Shown here: piece after piece, positions 43,483-53,221 of the stretch
How the letters are laid out: every line of letters starts with the position of its first letter
Numbering within the stretch: the stretch's first letter is position 1
Origin: Acidovorax sp. sif1233
Lineage (GTDB): Bacteria > Pseudomonadota > Gammaproteobacteria > Burkholderiales > Burkholderiaceae_C
Direction of reading: 5' to 3'
NCBI RefSeq assembly: GCF_019218755.1
Contig: NZ_JAHUWZ010000011.1
Coordinates: forward strand, 1-64,000
Length of the DNA: 64,000 nucleotides
The notes under the pieces: model-generated
Told to the model about the DNA's origin: nothing
Seen by the model: the letters and a program-made list of their open reading frames with translations, nothing else
The model's database searches: none
Translations under genes and position numbers: made by a program

Positions 43483-43591
43483 CAAGATCTCCAAAAGGAA
43501 ACCCGAAGAGCGAAGCCCAGCGGGGACTTCGCATCCCCGGTGGGTAAAAAATTAGCACCCGAAGGTACTGGGAAAAGCTGCTTGCCGAAGC

Positions 43592-43699
43592 ACGGACAGC
43601 CGCCGTATCAACCAACTCCATTACGGGGAAGGTTTGAATTCAGTTTCTGAAGCACACTTGGGAGGATGCTTGAGAAACCCCCCGCTCGAAAGCAGGGAG
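43592..43699 (-). promoter_or_regulatory. Composite terminator / promoter-like module N
   Basis: Terminator CTCCCTGC/GCGGGGGG at 43679-43699, arms GTTTCTGAAGC/GCTTGAGAAAC (43643-43678), CGTAAT (43620-43625), mini-hairpin ACGG-CGGCTGT-CCGT at 43592-43606. Confidence 0.7.
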
Positions 43700-43744
43700 T
43701 GAAGCGATTGCACCGGAACCAGAAGGTTCTGTCAATCGCGTTTG

Positions 43745-44851
43745 TCAGGTGGGCCCAGAGGCTTTACCAAAAGCCCCAGCGGGCATGACCCAATTATCCG
43801 TGAAAACCTCAAGTGTGTAGACATGGTTGTTGGCCACGTCGATCAGCTCATGGTGGTCTACGGACGCAGCGTACACACGGCCGCACGAGGCCAGATCCTC
43901 GACAGACTTCGTGCGGTGAATTGTCAAACCAGTGAATCCCTCAAGTGAGGAAACTCGTTTGAACTGTGGGAGGGCAATGAACTTGACCGTTGCCCATTGG
44001 TCCTTATCGGCGAAGACACAGCAACGACATGAAAGCCGGGAAAATCCCAGCCGGTACCCTGGATGTACGAGCAGCCGAAATCGCTTGATGATGTCCCAGA
44101 CTTGCTGCTCAGTCCATTTGTGGATAGGCCTCCAATGGTCCACCAAACGGCGCACACGGGCCCCATTTCGGTTGTCCTTACGGTGGGGCTCAAACTCATG
44201 GTAATGAGCCCTGGAAGTCGATTCCTCCGCACGCTCCCCGGTGATTACCAAAGTGCGACCTTCAAGGAACTGCGGATCGTTGGAGATCCACGCGTCCATG
44301 AGAGAAATCTTCGCAACGGATGAACACCACCTGACAGACAGATTCGAGGACTGCTGTGGAAACTTCAGGCGCGTATTCGGCTTGCCCTGGCCACCGACAT
44401 CCATGCGCTTGCCATCGACCAAGTAGGGGATGGACACAGGCGCCGTGGGCTGGTTGTTCCGCATCAACTCGCGCTCTATTCCGCCATGACGCCAACTCAG
44501 AGAGAACCTGAGACCAAAGGCCTCAGCAACCTTCCGGCAGTAGTCTGTCGTGACAGGCCAATCCATCAAGCCATCCTCACCTGTTGGCTCACCATCCACA
44601 CAGTGGTGGTGGACCTCGATGCGGTCTTTTGGGACCCCACACTCCAGCAGATGCAGCAGACATGCAATTGAGTCCTTACCTCCGCTCATCGCCACGATGT
44701 AGCGGTCATAGCTCATAACGTCTATGGGCTCTTTGTGCGCCTTCGACGGTGGGTTCGCAGCCAGCTCCAGTTCCATTTCGTCCTGGAACATGTCGCTCTG
44801 CACGAGGGGTAGTTCCCCATCACCGCTCGCTCGCGCAAGGGGCATCAACAT
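43745..44851 (-). CDS. PAPS reductase-family PP-loop enzyme
   Basis: 368 residues with PP-loop SGGKDS at 56-61, then HHHCVDGEPTGEDG, a WCSSVAK cysteine and a SCRCCVFADKDQW cluster, features of phosphoadenosine phosphosulfate reductase/DndC-like proteins frequent in phages. It could transfer sulfur or modify nucleic acid; no DndD/E partner is adjacent, so phosphorothioation cannot be claimed. Strong Shine-Dalgarno AGGAGG 5 nt before ATG 44851; leader 44852-44913. Confidence 0.8.
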   Translation of the reverse strand: MLMPLARASGDGELPLVQSDMFQDEMELELAANPPSKAHKEPIDVMSYDRYIVAMSGGKDSIACLLHLLECGVPKDRIEVHHHCVDGEPTGEDGLMDWPVTTDYCRKVAEAFGLRFSLSWRHGGIERELMRNNQPTAPVSIPYLVDGKRMDVGGQGKPNTRLKFPQQSSNLSVRWCSSVAKISLMDAWISNDPQFLEGRTLVITGERAEESTSRAHYHEFEPHRKDNRNGARVRRLVDHWRPIHKWTEQQVWDIIKRFRLLVHPGYRLGFSRLSCRCCVFADKDQWATVKFIALPQFKRVSSLEGFTGLTIHRTKSVEDLASCGRVYAASVDHHELIDVANNHVYTLEVFTDNWVMPAGAFGKASGPT

Positions 44852-44954
44852 ATCGACCTCCTATATCAAGCAAGGCCGACACCCAAGCGGGAGTTGAGCC
44901 CCGCGTGGGTTGAAAAATGGGCTCTGGGCCCGTGAATCGCTGGTGCCATATGGC

Positions 44955-45085
44955 GGGGCAGCATCCCCTCATCACTGCATGCATTACGCAGGCAGGTTGA
45001 AACGGTTGTCTGAAACGCCCTCGTGAAAAAGACGCTTTAGAAAACCTCCTTCCCGCGCCCTGGTGGGGCACGAGAAGGGGTTTCG
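44955..45085 (-). promoter_or_regulatory. Composite terminator / promoter-like module O
   Basis: Terminator CTTCTCGTGCCCC/GGGCGCGGGAAG at 45048-45083, palindrome around 45004-45046, CGTAAT (44983-44988), mini-hairpin GGGG-ATGCTG-CCCC at 44955-44968. Confidence 0.7.
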
Positions 45086-45088
45086 AGA

Positions 45089-48000
45089 TCAGGCAGCAAC
45101 GGCTTCCTCGGATTGCTCCGTTTCGTCCATTGCGGCCACGTCACCTGCGGTCAACTCCAACTCAGTCTCGATTTCGTTCTGGCGCTTCACGAGCGCAAGA
45201 AAACGATCCTGCTGGGCAAACGGCTTCAACACCTCGACCTTCAAATCGGCAAGGTTACGCTCCATGTGTGCAACACGGCCCCTTGCTGTTGCGAGACTTT
45301 CGTCCAGCTTTTTCAGGGTCCTTGTCACTCCATTGAGCAGCTGAGCCGTCGATTCGACCAGGCCAATGTGATAGGTGTGCATTCCTTCCATACGGGCAGA
45401 CCATTCACCTTCACCGGCACGCCGAACCCAGAGTTTGAACCCTGCGGCCGAGCCAATGAGCTGAAAATCTGGCTTCGCCAGATGCAATGCCAGCGAGACG
45501 GCCCGCTTAGCATCTTCCTCTCGTACATGGGTCACCCCATCAATCGTTACCCCAGTCTCGCGTCCTGGTGCGTTCACCGCAGCAATATCTGCTTCGATGT
45601 TGGCAATGGAGCGATAAGTGGCTTCAATCTGTGCCGGTAGATAGGTGATCGATGTGCGGTTGTCATGTTGCTGTCTCTCCCATGCTTGGCGCATCACTGC
45701 GAGCTTGGTCAATTCAGCGTCAACCGACATCTTCTCAAGCACCATCGGGTTGCCCGAGGCGATGGCCTTGATTTCCGCATACGACAGCGTTGCTGCTTCC
45801 ACATCCTCCAGAGTGCGAATCTCGTCGTTGCCGACCATCACTTGCGCGATGAACTTGGCCTTGCCGTGAAGCAATTGAGCCATGTAAGCGTCGAACGATG
45901 CACTGGTGAGGTACGTGAAGATGAACACCTTCGAGAACATGTTGCCTTGACGAACGATCCGCCCTTCCCGCTGCTCCATGTCGCTGGTGCGCCATGGGAT
46001 ATCGAGATGATGCAGAGCGATCAACCGGTCCTGCACGTTGGTGCCCATGCCCAACTTTGACGTGCTTCCCATCAAGACGCGAATGGTCCCGCGCCGCACG
46101 GCCTGGAACAGTTCGTCCTTGCGGGCGTCACTGTCGTAGTCGTGGATAAACGCAATTTCAGAATCAGGAATCCCCAGCTCAACGAGTTCCTTTCGCAACT
46201 CGTTGTAAGCAGTGAACTCACCGGTAGAGCTTGGCGTTGACAGATCGCAAAAGACGATCTGCGCAGCTTTGCTTTCGGCGTAGTCAACCCAGAGGCGGTG
46301 CACGTTGCGTGCGCACGCGTAGATCTTTCCACTCTTGTCATGCGGGTCGGGTAGACCCACCAGGCGAACATCGAGAGCAGCCTTGCGGCCATCCCCGGTC
46401 ACCTTCAGCATGTTGTCGTCCTTCGGCTGGACACCACCCCCACGGATCTTCCCTGCTCGCTCCACCAGCTCCTGCACGTAGTCGCGCAGGTCTTCTGATG
46501 GCTCCACCGTCACCGTCTCCCTTACGGCAGTTGGTACCGGCAGATCCAGCATCTCTGGTGTGCGAATGTCCGCGACGAGGCGGAACATGCTCATCAGTTC
46601 AGGGACGTTGAGAAAGCGGCTGAATCGTGTTTGCATGCGATAGCCACTACCGTCAGGAGCAAGCTCCAAAGCCGTGACCGTCTCACCAAAGTTCGAAGCC
46701 CAAGCGTCGAAGTGCTGCACGCCAAACTCTTCAAGCATGTCAGCTTGCAGGTAGCGCATCATGGTCCATAGCTCAGCCATCGTATTACTGATGGGCGTTG
46801 CCGTGGCCAAAATCAGGCCCTTGCCGTCAGCGCGTGAACGCTGCACATACTGAGTTTTCACGAAAACATCGAACGCGCGCTGCGAGTTGCTGTTAGGCAA
46901 TCCCGCTACCCGGTCCATCTTCGTGAAGCGCCACAAGTTCTTTGCGACGTGTGCCTCATCATATGCAATGTAGTCGATCCCCAGCTCTTCAAAACTCAGC
47001 AGATCATCCTTTGCGGACTGCTTGCTGATCTTCTCAAGCCGTGTCTTCCACGCCTTCTTTGCCTTCGCCAATTCCTTGACGATGGAGCCCTTTTCATAGC
47101 TCGACCGCTCGCGCAGCGCTGACTCAATCGATTCAAGCTCTTCTTCAATGTACGACCGCATGTAGCTGTCGCTCACCTTGATCGACTCGAACGTTGCGTG
47201 CGTCACGATGACAGCATCCCAGTCATGGGTTGCAATCCGCGAGAGCATCAGTTTGCGCTTTGCACCGGACAAATCGTCTTTCGACGCAGCCAGCACTTTC
47301 GCTGCAGGGTAGGCCTTCATGAAGCCGTTGGCAAAGTCCAGCAACATGTGGTTTGGCACCACAAACATCACCTTCTTCGCCATCCCCAGTCGCCGAAGCT
47401 CCATACCGGCGCAGATCATCTCCAAGGTCTTCCCCGCTCCGACCGCATGGGCCAAGAGCGTGTTGTACCGACTGGAGATAACCCGCCACACAGCATCACG
47501 CTGATGCGTGCGCAGCGTGTACACGCCGGACATGCCAGGCAGAACCAGATGACTCCCGTCGAACTTCTGTGCGACCACCGAGCGGAACAACAGGTTGTAC
47601 TGACTCGCAAGCATTTCTGCTCGCTCGCTGTCCTTCCATAGCCACTCAACGAACGCCTCTTTCAGCAGGTGTTGCTTCTCGCGGGCCACTACCGTTTCAC
47701 GAGGGTTAACCACTCGCTTGTCTTTGAACGTGTCGTAGACAGTCGGCTTTCGCTGGTTCAGCTCCATCTCAAATAGATCAGCAGCATTCACACGGTCGGT
47801 GCCGTAGGTTTGCGTTGCCGCAACCCCACTCTGGACCGCCCAGACCGTCTTGACAGTCCAGGCGCCGGCACGCTCGTCAAACTCAACGTTGTTGCCGTTA
47901 CAGCTAAACGTCTCGTCCAAGAACTGCGTGTATACCCTTGCCGGAATCCACGTTGAGCCCATCCGTGCGTTGATCTCACCAGGTTGCAGTTGCTTTGGCA

Positions 48001-49966
48001 TTACCGCCTGAAGGGCTTGAGCGTTGCGTTGGTACTCGTCACCAGCCACGGAGGCGATTTCGAGCTTGCGACGCACATTTCCCGACAGATAGCTATCCGC
48101 TGATTCCCAATTCGCCGTTTCCGGGTCCAGGTACACCAGCTCATCAGACTGCAGTTCAGCCATCACCTCGTCTACCGGGCGTCCGCAAAGCTCAGCAATC
48201 CTCGAAGGGATCACCCTTCCCGCTTCACCCAGAGACACCTGCAGCGCTTCCTTGGTGCTCTCGCACCGCTGGACGCGAGTAGCAGGTGCCAGCGTGTTGC
48301 GCTCAAAAATCGGAGCCTTCGAAGCAGTCTGCGTCTCCGCATCCCACTCCTCAATCGACAGCAACAGCGGCAGATCAGGATCAGCAGAGAACGCGCGTTT
48401 GTTGACGCTTTCGCTCAGGTAGCCGAACTCTTTCACATGCCGGTCGTAAGCGATGTTCAGACCGATTCTCAATCGCGTGAGCAGATCGTCAGGGGTCTTT
48501 CCAGCTTGCGCTGAAATGAGACTGCGCAGGCAATCCCGAACCTCGATCAGACCCAGCGTCCGCTGGAGCGTTTTGCCGGTGATGGCAAGAGGTTTGGCCT
48601 TGTCGCCTTCTACCTCGTACACCTTGCCTTCGATGACTACCAGCCCCGGACGACGCACTTCAGAGAGCGTCACCTCGACTTCCTTCTTGCCCGCTTCACG
48701 GGGGGCTTGCGCCCGTGCCGTGTAGATGCCTTCTGGAATTAATGCAACACGCTCCTGCAGAGCGGTGCCCAGGTCACCGTCGAATTCGCAGTAGACAGAC
48801 ATCCCGTGAGGGCCTGTCTGTGTTCGCAACTTGCCGATCACATTCTCTGGTCGGCTTACGAAGAACTCATTGGCGTAGATGGCATCGGAATACCCACCGT
48901 AGATCTTCGAAGCAGACGGCACACGGACGATCTCACCCCAACGAGCTTCTTCAGCCTTAGGAGCGCGCTCCTCACGTTTCTGGAATATCAGCAAATCCGT
49001 TGTGACGGATGTGCCAGCAATTTCCTTGAACGTGCCACGAGGCAGGCGCACCGCACTCACCAGCTTTGCTTGCGAGTGCATGTATGCCCGGTGCCCACTT
49101 CCGTGCGAGTCCAGGGTTCCGGTCGATGTAATGAACACGACGAGCCCCCCAGGCCGCACCATCTCCAGCGCTTTCGCGATGAAGTAGTTGTGCAGCGAGA
49201 AGTTGGCAAAAGGCACGTTGCGCAGCTCGGCCGATTTTTCGTTGCCAAATGGTGGATTGCCTATCACCAGGTCATAGGACCCGGCAGGCAACCGTGCACG
49301 CTCGAACTCACCTTGGTGAACCTTCACACCGTATTGCGAATACATGACCTTCGTCATGCGTGCAGATACGTCATCCAGTTCAACCGCCGTGACGCGACTC
49401 TTGCGAGCCAGTTCTTGCGGCATACCACCGATGAAAAAGCCAGACCCACAGGAAGGCTCCAGGATGTTGCCACCCTTGAAACCCAAACGCTGGATAGCTT
49501 TCCAAATGGCTTCCACCACCATCAGTGGTGTGTAGTAGGCGTTGAGCGAACTGGCAGTTGCCGATTCGAACTCCTCAGGCGTGAGGAGGCTCTTCAGCTC
49601 CTCATGCCTGGCCAGCCAAGCCGTGTCGCTGGTGGCCCCATCGAGCGCCTTGACCAGACCGCCCCAACCTGTGTACAGGCTGAGAATGGCATGCTCTTCA
49701 GCGTTTGCGGCGCGGCCTTCTTGCTCCAACTTGCGCAGGAGTTTGATGGCAGCGATGTTTGCGTCGTACTTCGGCACCGGGGTGCTGATCGAAGCGTGAT
49801 GCATTGCATCCAGCTTGGGCCAGTGGGCCTGTTGCTGGACTTCTTGAACGATCTCGTGAGCCGCCACAGTGGATGAGGCGAGCGTTCCAAGAACTTCAAT
49901 AGGATCTTCATCTGGGCCGAAACCCGGTAACCACATGCACGCGTGCGCGACGGGTTTGATCTTCAT
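45089..49966 (-). CDS. Giant methylase-helicase (DarB-like), 1625 aa
   Basis: Fusion of an N6-adenine methyltransferase (NPPF near residue 239; SAM-region CGSGFF before it) and an SF2/DEAD-box helicase (GAGKT near 842, DEAH near 1003, QxEGRIVRQG near 1336), with a coiled-coil C-terminus. This order matches DarB of phage P1 and related plasmid proteins that shield incoming DNA from restriction, acting in cis; helicase-methylase defence proteins are an alternative. No capsid genes are present here, so protection during conjugation or uptake is the better inference. Start 49966; leader 49967-50038; upstream element P. Confidence 0.9.
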   Translation of the reverse strand: MKIKPVAHACMWLPGFGPDEDPIEVLGTLASSTVAAHEIVQEVQQQAHWPKLDAMHHASISTPVPKYDANIAAIKLLRKLEQEGRAANAEEHAILSLYTGWGGLVKALDGATSDTAWLARHEELKSLLTPEEFESATASSLNAYYTPLMVVEAIWKAIQRLGFKGGNILEPSCGSGFFIGGMPQELARKSRVTAVELDDVSARMTKVMYSQYGVKVHQGEFERARLPAGSYDLVIGNPPFGNEKSAELRNVPFANFSLHNYFIAKALEMVRPGGLVVFITSTGTLDSHGSGHRAYMHSQAKLVSAVRLPRGTFKEIAGTSVTTDLLIFQKREERAPKAEEARWGEIVRVPSASKIYGGYSDAIYANEFFVSRPENVIGKLRTQTGPHGMSVYCEFDGDLGTALQERVALIPEGIYTARAQAPREAGKKEVEVTLSEVRRPGLVVIEGKVYEVEGDKAKPLAITGKTLQRTLGLIEVRDCLRSLISAQAGKTPDDLLTRLRIGLNIAYDRHVKEFGYLSESVNKRAFSADPDLPLLLSIEEWDAETQTASKAPIFERNTLAPATRVQRCESTKEALQVSLGEAGRVIPSRIAELCGRPVDEVMAELQSDELVYLDPETANWESADSYLSGNVRRKLEIASVAGDEYQRNAQALQAVMPKQLQPGEINARMGSTWIPARVYTQFLDETFSCNGNNVEFDERAGAWTVKTVWAVQSGVAATQTYGTDRVNAADLFEMELNQRKPTVYDTFKDKRVVNPRETVVAREKQHLLKEAFVEWLWKDSERAEMLASQYNLLFRSVVAQKFDGSHLVLPGMSGVYTLRTHQRDAVWRVISSRYNTLLAHAVGAGKTLEMICAGMELRRLGMAKKVMFVVPNHMLLDFANGFMKAYPAAKVLAASKDDLSGAKRKLMLSRIATHDWDAVIVTHATFESIKVSDSYMRSYIEEELESIESALRERSSYEKGSIVKELAKAKKAWKTRLEKISKQSAKDDLLSFEELGIDYIAYDEAHVAKNLWRFTKMDRVAGLPNSNSQRAFDVFVKTQYVQRSRADGKGLILATATPISNTMAELWTMMRYLQADMLEEFGVQHFDAWASNFGETVTALELAPDGSGYRMQTRFSRFLNVPELMSMFRLVADIRTPEMLDLPVPTAVRETVTVEPSEDLRDYVQELVERAGKIRGGGVQPKDDNMLKVTGDGRKAALDVRLVGLPDPHDKSGKIYACARNVHRLWVDYAESKAAQIVFCDLSTPSSTGEFTAYNELRKELVELGIPDSEIAFIHDYDSDARKDELFQAVRRGTIRVLMGSTSKLGMGTNVQDRLIALHHLDIPWRTSDMEQREGRIVRQGNMFSKVFIFTYLTSASFDAYMAQLLHGKAKFIAQVMVGNDEIRTLEDVEAATLSYAEIKAIASGNPMVLEKMSVDAELTKLAVMRQAWERQQHDNRTSITYLPAQIEATYRSIANIEADIAAVNAPGRETGVTIDGVTHVREEDAKRAVSLALHLAKPDFQLIGSAAGFKLWVRRAGEGEWSARMEGMHTYHIGLVESTAQLLNGVTRTLKKLDESLATARGRVAHMERNLADLKVEVLKPFAQQDRFLALVKRQNEIETELELTAGDVAAMDETEQSEEAVAA

Positions 49967-50075
49967 AAATACGCCTCCAGGATGACTCCTGCAGACGCAC
50001 CAACCCCACTGCGGGGATGGTGCCCCGCAGGCAGGTTGAAAAAGCCGCTTTCGCGACGTGGATTGCTGTTTTTGT

Positions 50076-50185
50076 CTCCGGCAGCTCGGAGTTTTTTCAC
50101 CAAAGCACTACGCAGTGGTGTCGAAATCGCTTTCTGAAATGGTCCGCTGGACCACTTGAGAAAGCACCCTGACCGAAGTCAGGAG
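50076..50185 (-). promoter_or_regulatory. Composite terminator / promoter-like module P
   Basis: Terminator CACTCCTGAC/GTCAGGGTG at 50166-50185, arms GCTTTCT/AGAAAGC at 50129-50165, CGTAGT (ACTACG 50107-50112), mini-hairpin CTCCG-AGCTGC-CGGAG at 50076-50091. Confidence 0.7.
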
Positions 50186-50203
50186 TGCGTGAAGCGCTGT
50201 GCG

Positions 50204-50731
50204 TCAGTCGTTCAACTCAGGGCCTTTCATCAGGTCATTGAGGAGATCTTTGGCATTGCGCATATAGGGGGAGAGCAACCGAGTAGTGAGGTCAATCACC
50301 TTGTTACGCTCATCAACCGTCAGAGTGCCCGATTCAGCAGCTTTCGCGACGCTGGAGAACTTCGGGTGTTCTGCCAGCGACAGCAGCAGCTCCCGTTCCG
50401 CAGCAAGACGCAATGTCAAAGCCTCGGACAGTGGACAGTTTTCAGGTTTGGAAACGATCAACTTCGCTGCATCGCGGGCCTTGAACGTTTCCTGAAGGAA
50501 CAGTTCACGGTCAGCTTCGCCAAGCAGGAAGGTTTCCTTGCGATCCAGGATCACGCGGTTGATACCGAGAACCTTGAAACGAGGGTCAGAGCGAAGCTGC
50601 AAACGTTGCAGGATCTCCGCTTCGTAGGCAGTGACCACCGGCCGAACATGCATTTCAAATGCCTGTGCCACCAAAACGCGTTCGGCGGCTTCGATCATCT
50701 TTGCAGTGAATCCGTTGGGATATGCAGACAT
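50204..50731 (-). CDS. Unknown helical protein, 175 aa
   Basis: Starts MSAYPNGFTAKMIEAAERV. All-helical (RVLVAQAFEMHVRPVVTAY; TLRLAAERELLLSLAEHPKF). No domain recognised. Leader 50732-50792 with GGT and TCTCC pairing. Confidence 0.7.
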   Translation of the reverse strand: MSAYPNGFTAKMIEAAERVLVAQAFEMHVRPVVTAYEAEILQRLQLRSDPRFKVLGINRVILDRKETFLLGEADRELFLQETFKARDAAKLIVSKPENCPLSEALTLRLAAERELLLSLAEHPKFSSVAKAAESGTLTVDERNKVIDLTTRLLSPYMRNAKDLLNDLMKGPELND

Positions 50732-50801
50732 GGGTATCTCCTAAAGGTTGGTGGGAGACACCCCCACAAGGGGATATGTCCCCCTGGGGTTGAATGAGTT
50801 G

Positions 50802-51122
50802 TCAGCGCTTCAATGACACAAAGCAGTTGGCAAAGTAGGTGCCGATGTACTTCCCGAAGGAGTCACGGGCATCGAACACTGCTTCTGGCTTGCCTGAAAG
50901 CATATTTCTTGTGGTTGCCGCGTACTTCACGCCGACCACATGACATTCCAGAAGGGAGTCGGGTACATACAGGCCAGCGGATTTCAACAACTCCACATCG
51001 ATCACGCCAGTGTTGAACTGGGGGGCCACGGTGGAGAGGTGCACATCCTCGTGAGAATGGAACCGGCTGACCAGCTCCTTCGTTGTGAGGACACGGGTGC
51101 CGGTGGTTTCAGAAACGTTCAT
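50802..51122 (-). CDS. Unknown protein, 106 aa
   Basis: Starts MNVSETTGTRVLTTKELVS; alpha/beta with ECHVVGVKYAATTRNML. Leader 51123-51180. Function unknown. Confidence 0.65.
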   Translation of the reverse strand: MNVSETTGTRVLTTKELVSRFHSHEDVHLSTVAPQFNTGVIDVELLKSAGLYVPDSLLECHVVGVKYAATTRNMLSGKPEAVFDARDSFGKYIGTYFANCFVSLKR

Positions 51123-51545
51123 GGTGGTGCTCCAAAGAAGATGGGGCACCCGTCCCCATCGGGATCAAGAGCCCCGGTGGGAAAAAAGAATGGACGGATC
51201 TACGCTGCGAACAGACGAGGATCAATCGGGAAAAAGGCGACTATGCCAAGAGCCCCGGAATGGGGTGCGCCAGATGGCGGAAGGTCTCCTGTTGGAGGCC
51301 ATGACCCATGCGGGACTAGGCCCCGCGTGGGTTGAAGAAAGACAGACAAGCTGCCAGTGAATTGCTGATTGACTCCCCAGCTAGGAGATCTACAGGCCAG
51401 ATAACTGCCTCGTTGAATTCTGTGAGTTTACCGAAAGGTGGTCCTTTTGGTAAGCCAACGGAGTTGACTTTTTAGGCAGTCCCCTACTTCAGGCCCGAAG
51501 GCCTGAAGGATGGATCTGTGGCCACGAGGAGAGCCCCGCGTGACC
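51123..51545. other. Intergenic region with an orphan leader
   Basis: About 420 bp. Besides the 51123-51180 leader there is a second complete distal hairpin at 51302-51341 (CCCACGCGGGGC/CCCGCATGGG) followed by AGGAGA, but the expected start is replaced by ATC; only a 26-codon frame at 51222-51302 remains. It looks like a leader that lost its gene. No other gene is visible. Confidence 0.5.
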
Positions 51546-51947
51546 TTATCTGGCCGACACCATTGCGAGCATGGAAGCAGGGCCCCGGTCGAGGAAGAAT
51601 GCGGCACTTTCGTGCTGCACCGCTTTGGGGAGGTCTGCCACCGTTGCATCGAAGCGGGTAGCCAGGTCGTATGCGGTCCACCCGTAGGTATTGGACCAAA
51701 AGGACGCGTCTTGAGGACGCTTGGTGGTGCTGACAACGATGTATTCGCCGAAGCATTCGCCCGAGACGTAGGTCTCATTGACGATGGAATCGCGAATGGT
51801 TTCATTGACTGCGCGTGCGTCACTGACGCTCCAGTCGAGCACCTGCCCGTCCGCTTGGAGATGACTTGCAATGTCAGAAGACATCACAGTCGCTGCGCTT
51901 TCGGATTCAGCGTCGATGAGCAGTTGCAAAGTTGCGAGGTAGGCCAT
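51546..51947 (-). CDS. Unknown protein, 133 aa
   Basis: Starts MAYLATLQLLIDAESESAA. An all-helical N-terminus then strands SFWSNTYGWTAYDL. Start set by the leader (51948-52011). Function unknown. Confidence 0.65.
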   Translation of the reverse strand: MAYLATLQLLIDAESESAATVMSSDIASHLQADGQVLDWSVSDARAVNETIRDSIVNETYVSGECFGEYIVVSTTKRPQDASFWSNTYGWTAYDLATRFDATVADLPKAVQHESAAFFLDRGPASMLAMVSAR

Positions 51948-52021
51948 GGATTCTCCGTTGAAGGAAAGTGAGGCCACCTCCCCATCGGGACAGTTGGCCC
52001 CGAGGGTTGAAAAATTGGTCT

Positions 52022-52216
52022 TCAGTTCTGACCAGTCATTGGCACGTCCGACACCATCACCTTCGTGATGGGCATTGCTTTCTGTGCGAACGACCCAAAC
52101 ACGTGGTTCAGACGATTGCGAAAATTTCCCGGCTTGGGGAGAACGACATCCAAACCACGAGGGATCGGCTGCACGTAGGTCAAACCAGCATCCTTGTGTT
52201 TTTGAAACGAGATCAT
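52022..52216 (-). CDS. Unknown small protein, 64 aa
   Basis: Starts MISFQKHKDAGLTYVQPIP. Positively charged; VVLPKPGNFRNRLNHVFG. Leader 52217-52278. Function unknown. Confidence 0.55.
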   Translation of the reverse strand: MISFQKHKDAGLTYVQPIPRGLDVVLPKPGNFRNRLNHVFGSFAQKAMPITKVMVSDVPMTGQN

Positions 52217-52333
52217 GTGAGTTCCTTGCAATTGCGCCGGATCGTCACCCCAGCAGAGGTGATATCCCGGCTGGGTTGTAACCCCCTGGTGCCACCATGG
52301 CTACCAGGGGTAGTTTGCCGGATCAGCTACGCA

Positions 52334-53221
52334 CTACGCGTTTGCTGACTCAGGTTCGGCCGCGACCTTTTCCGGCTGGGCAAACCCAGCCTTCAAGATG
52401 CGGTCGGCTGCAGAGAAGATGCGGCCCGCACTTTTCTTGAGCACATCGCGAGAACCCGCATGTGCAAGCCAGTGCTGCACATATCCGCGCGAGTAGTCGA
52501 GACCTGGCAGGTTCAACGAAGCGCAGCAGATAAATGCGACAGACTCTGCCTCCACTTCCTTGACGGCCTGTGTCAGGTCATCCTCACACACGAAACCCTC
52601 CACGACATCCCCATGCAGCTCACAGTGTGCGAGTTCATGGAAGAGTGTCTTGTGGGGAAATGCGGCGATGGGTGAGACCGCAACACGGCGTTCGGAACTG
52701 TATGCATATCCCTGGACGTTGCCATTCACTTTTTCGAATGGCTCCATCGTCACCGAGAGATTTCGTAGCGCCAGCGATTGGTCCCACTGAATCTCTGTTT
52801 CGGCCTGCTCTTCCACGGCACCAGAAGACTCCCCTTGCTCCGCTGCGCGCGGGTCAGGTTGAGTCTGGGCCAAGGAAAACCAGTTGTTGCGCATCACAAA
52901 GATGCGTCGGGGCATACCTGGAGGGGTAGGCTCGTCATCATCGTCCTTGGACTTGCCTTTGCCGTTCACAGTGATCGGCATCCACAGTCCAATGGCCTTC
53001 TGGCCCTTCATAACCGAGCGACCCTTCTTCTTCCAAGCGTTGAAGGACGCGATGGGCCCAATGGGCACACCACGCTCCAGAAGCTGCAGAACAGCAATGA
53101 TCTGGTTGCCAACGCTGTAGTTGTGGAAGGCGCTGTAGTAGTCGCCCAACAGGCCTGGTTTTGTCAGGATCGTCTCCAGCAATTCCATCCAGTCAGGGCG
53201 CGTTACTTCTTTCTTTTCCAT
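52334..53221 (-). CDS. ArdC-like antirestriction metalloprotein
   Basis: 295 residues. N-terminal ssDNA-binding-type domain (DUF1738 style: WMELLETILTKPGLLGDYYSAFHNYSVGNQIIAV) and a zincin motif HELAH near residue 196 followed by ESVAFICC. ArdC proteins bind single-stranded DNA and counter type I restriction during plasmid transfer. Together with the DarB-like protein it forms an antirestriction set. Leader 53222-53285; module Q. Confidence 0.85.
   Translation of the reverse strand: MEKKEVTRPDWMELLETILTKPGLLGDYYSAFHNYSVGNQIIAVLQLLERGVPIGPIASFNAWKKKGRSVMKGQKAIGLWMPITVNGKGKSKDDDDEPTPPGMPRRIFVMRNNWFSLAQTQPDPRAAEQGESSGAVEEQAETEIQWDQSLALRNLSVTMEPFEKVNGNVQGYAYSSERRVAVSPIAAFPHKTLFHELAHCELHGDVVEGFVCEDDLTQAVKEVEAESVAFICCASLNLPGLDYSRGYVQHWLAHAGSRDVLKKSAGRIFSAADRILKAGFAQPEKVAAEPESANA

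Noticed and set aside
48806..49876. Long plus-strand frame (356 codons) inside the methylase-helicase gene
   Set aside because: It is antisense to a well-supported coding region with clear motifs and has no ribosome site.
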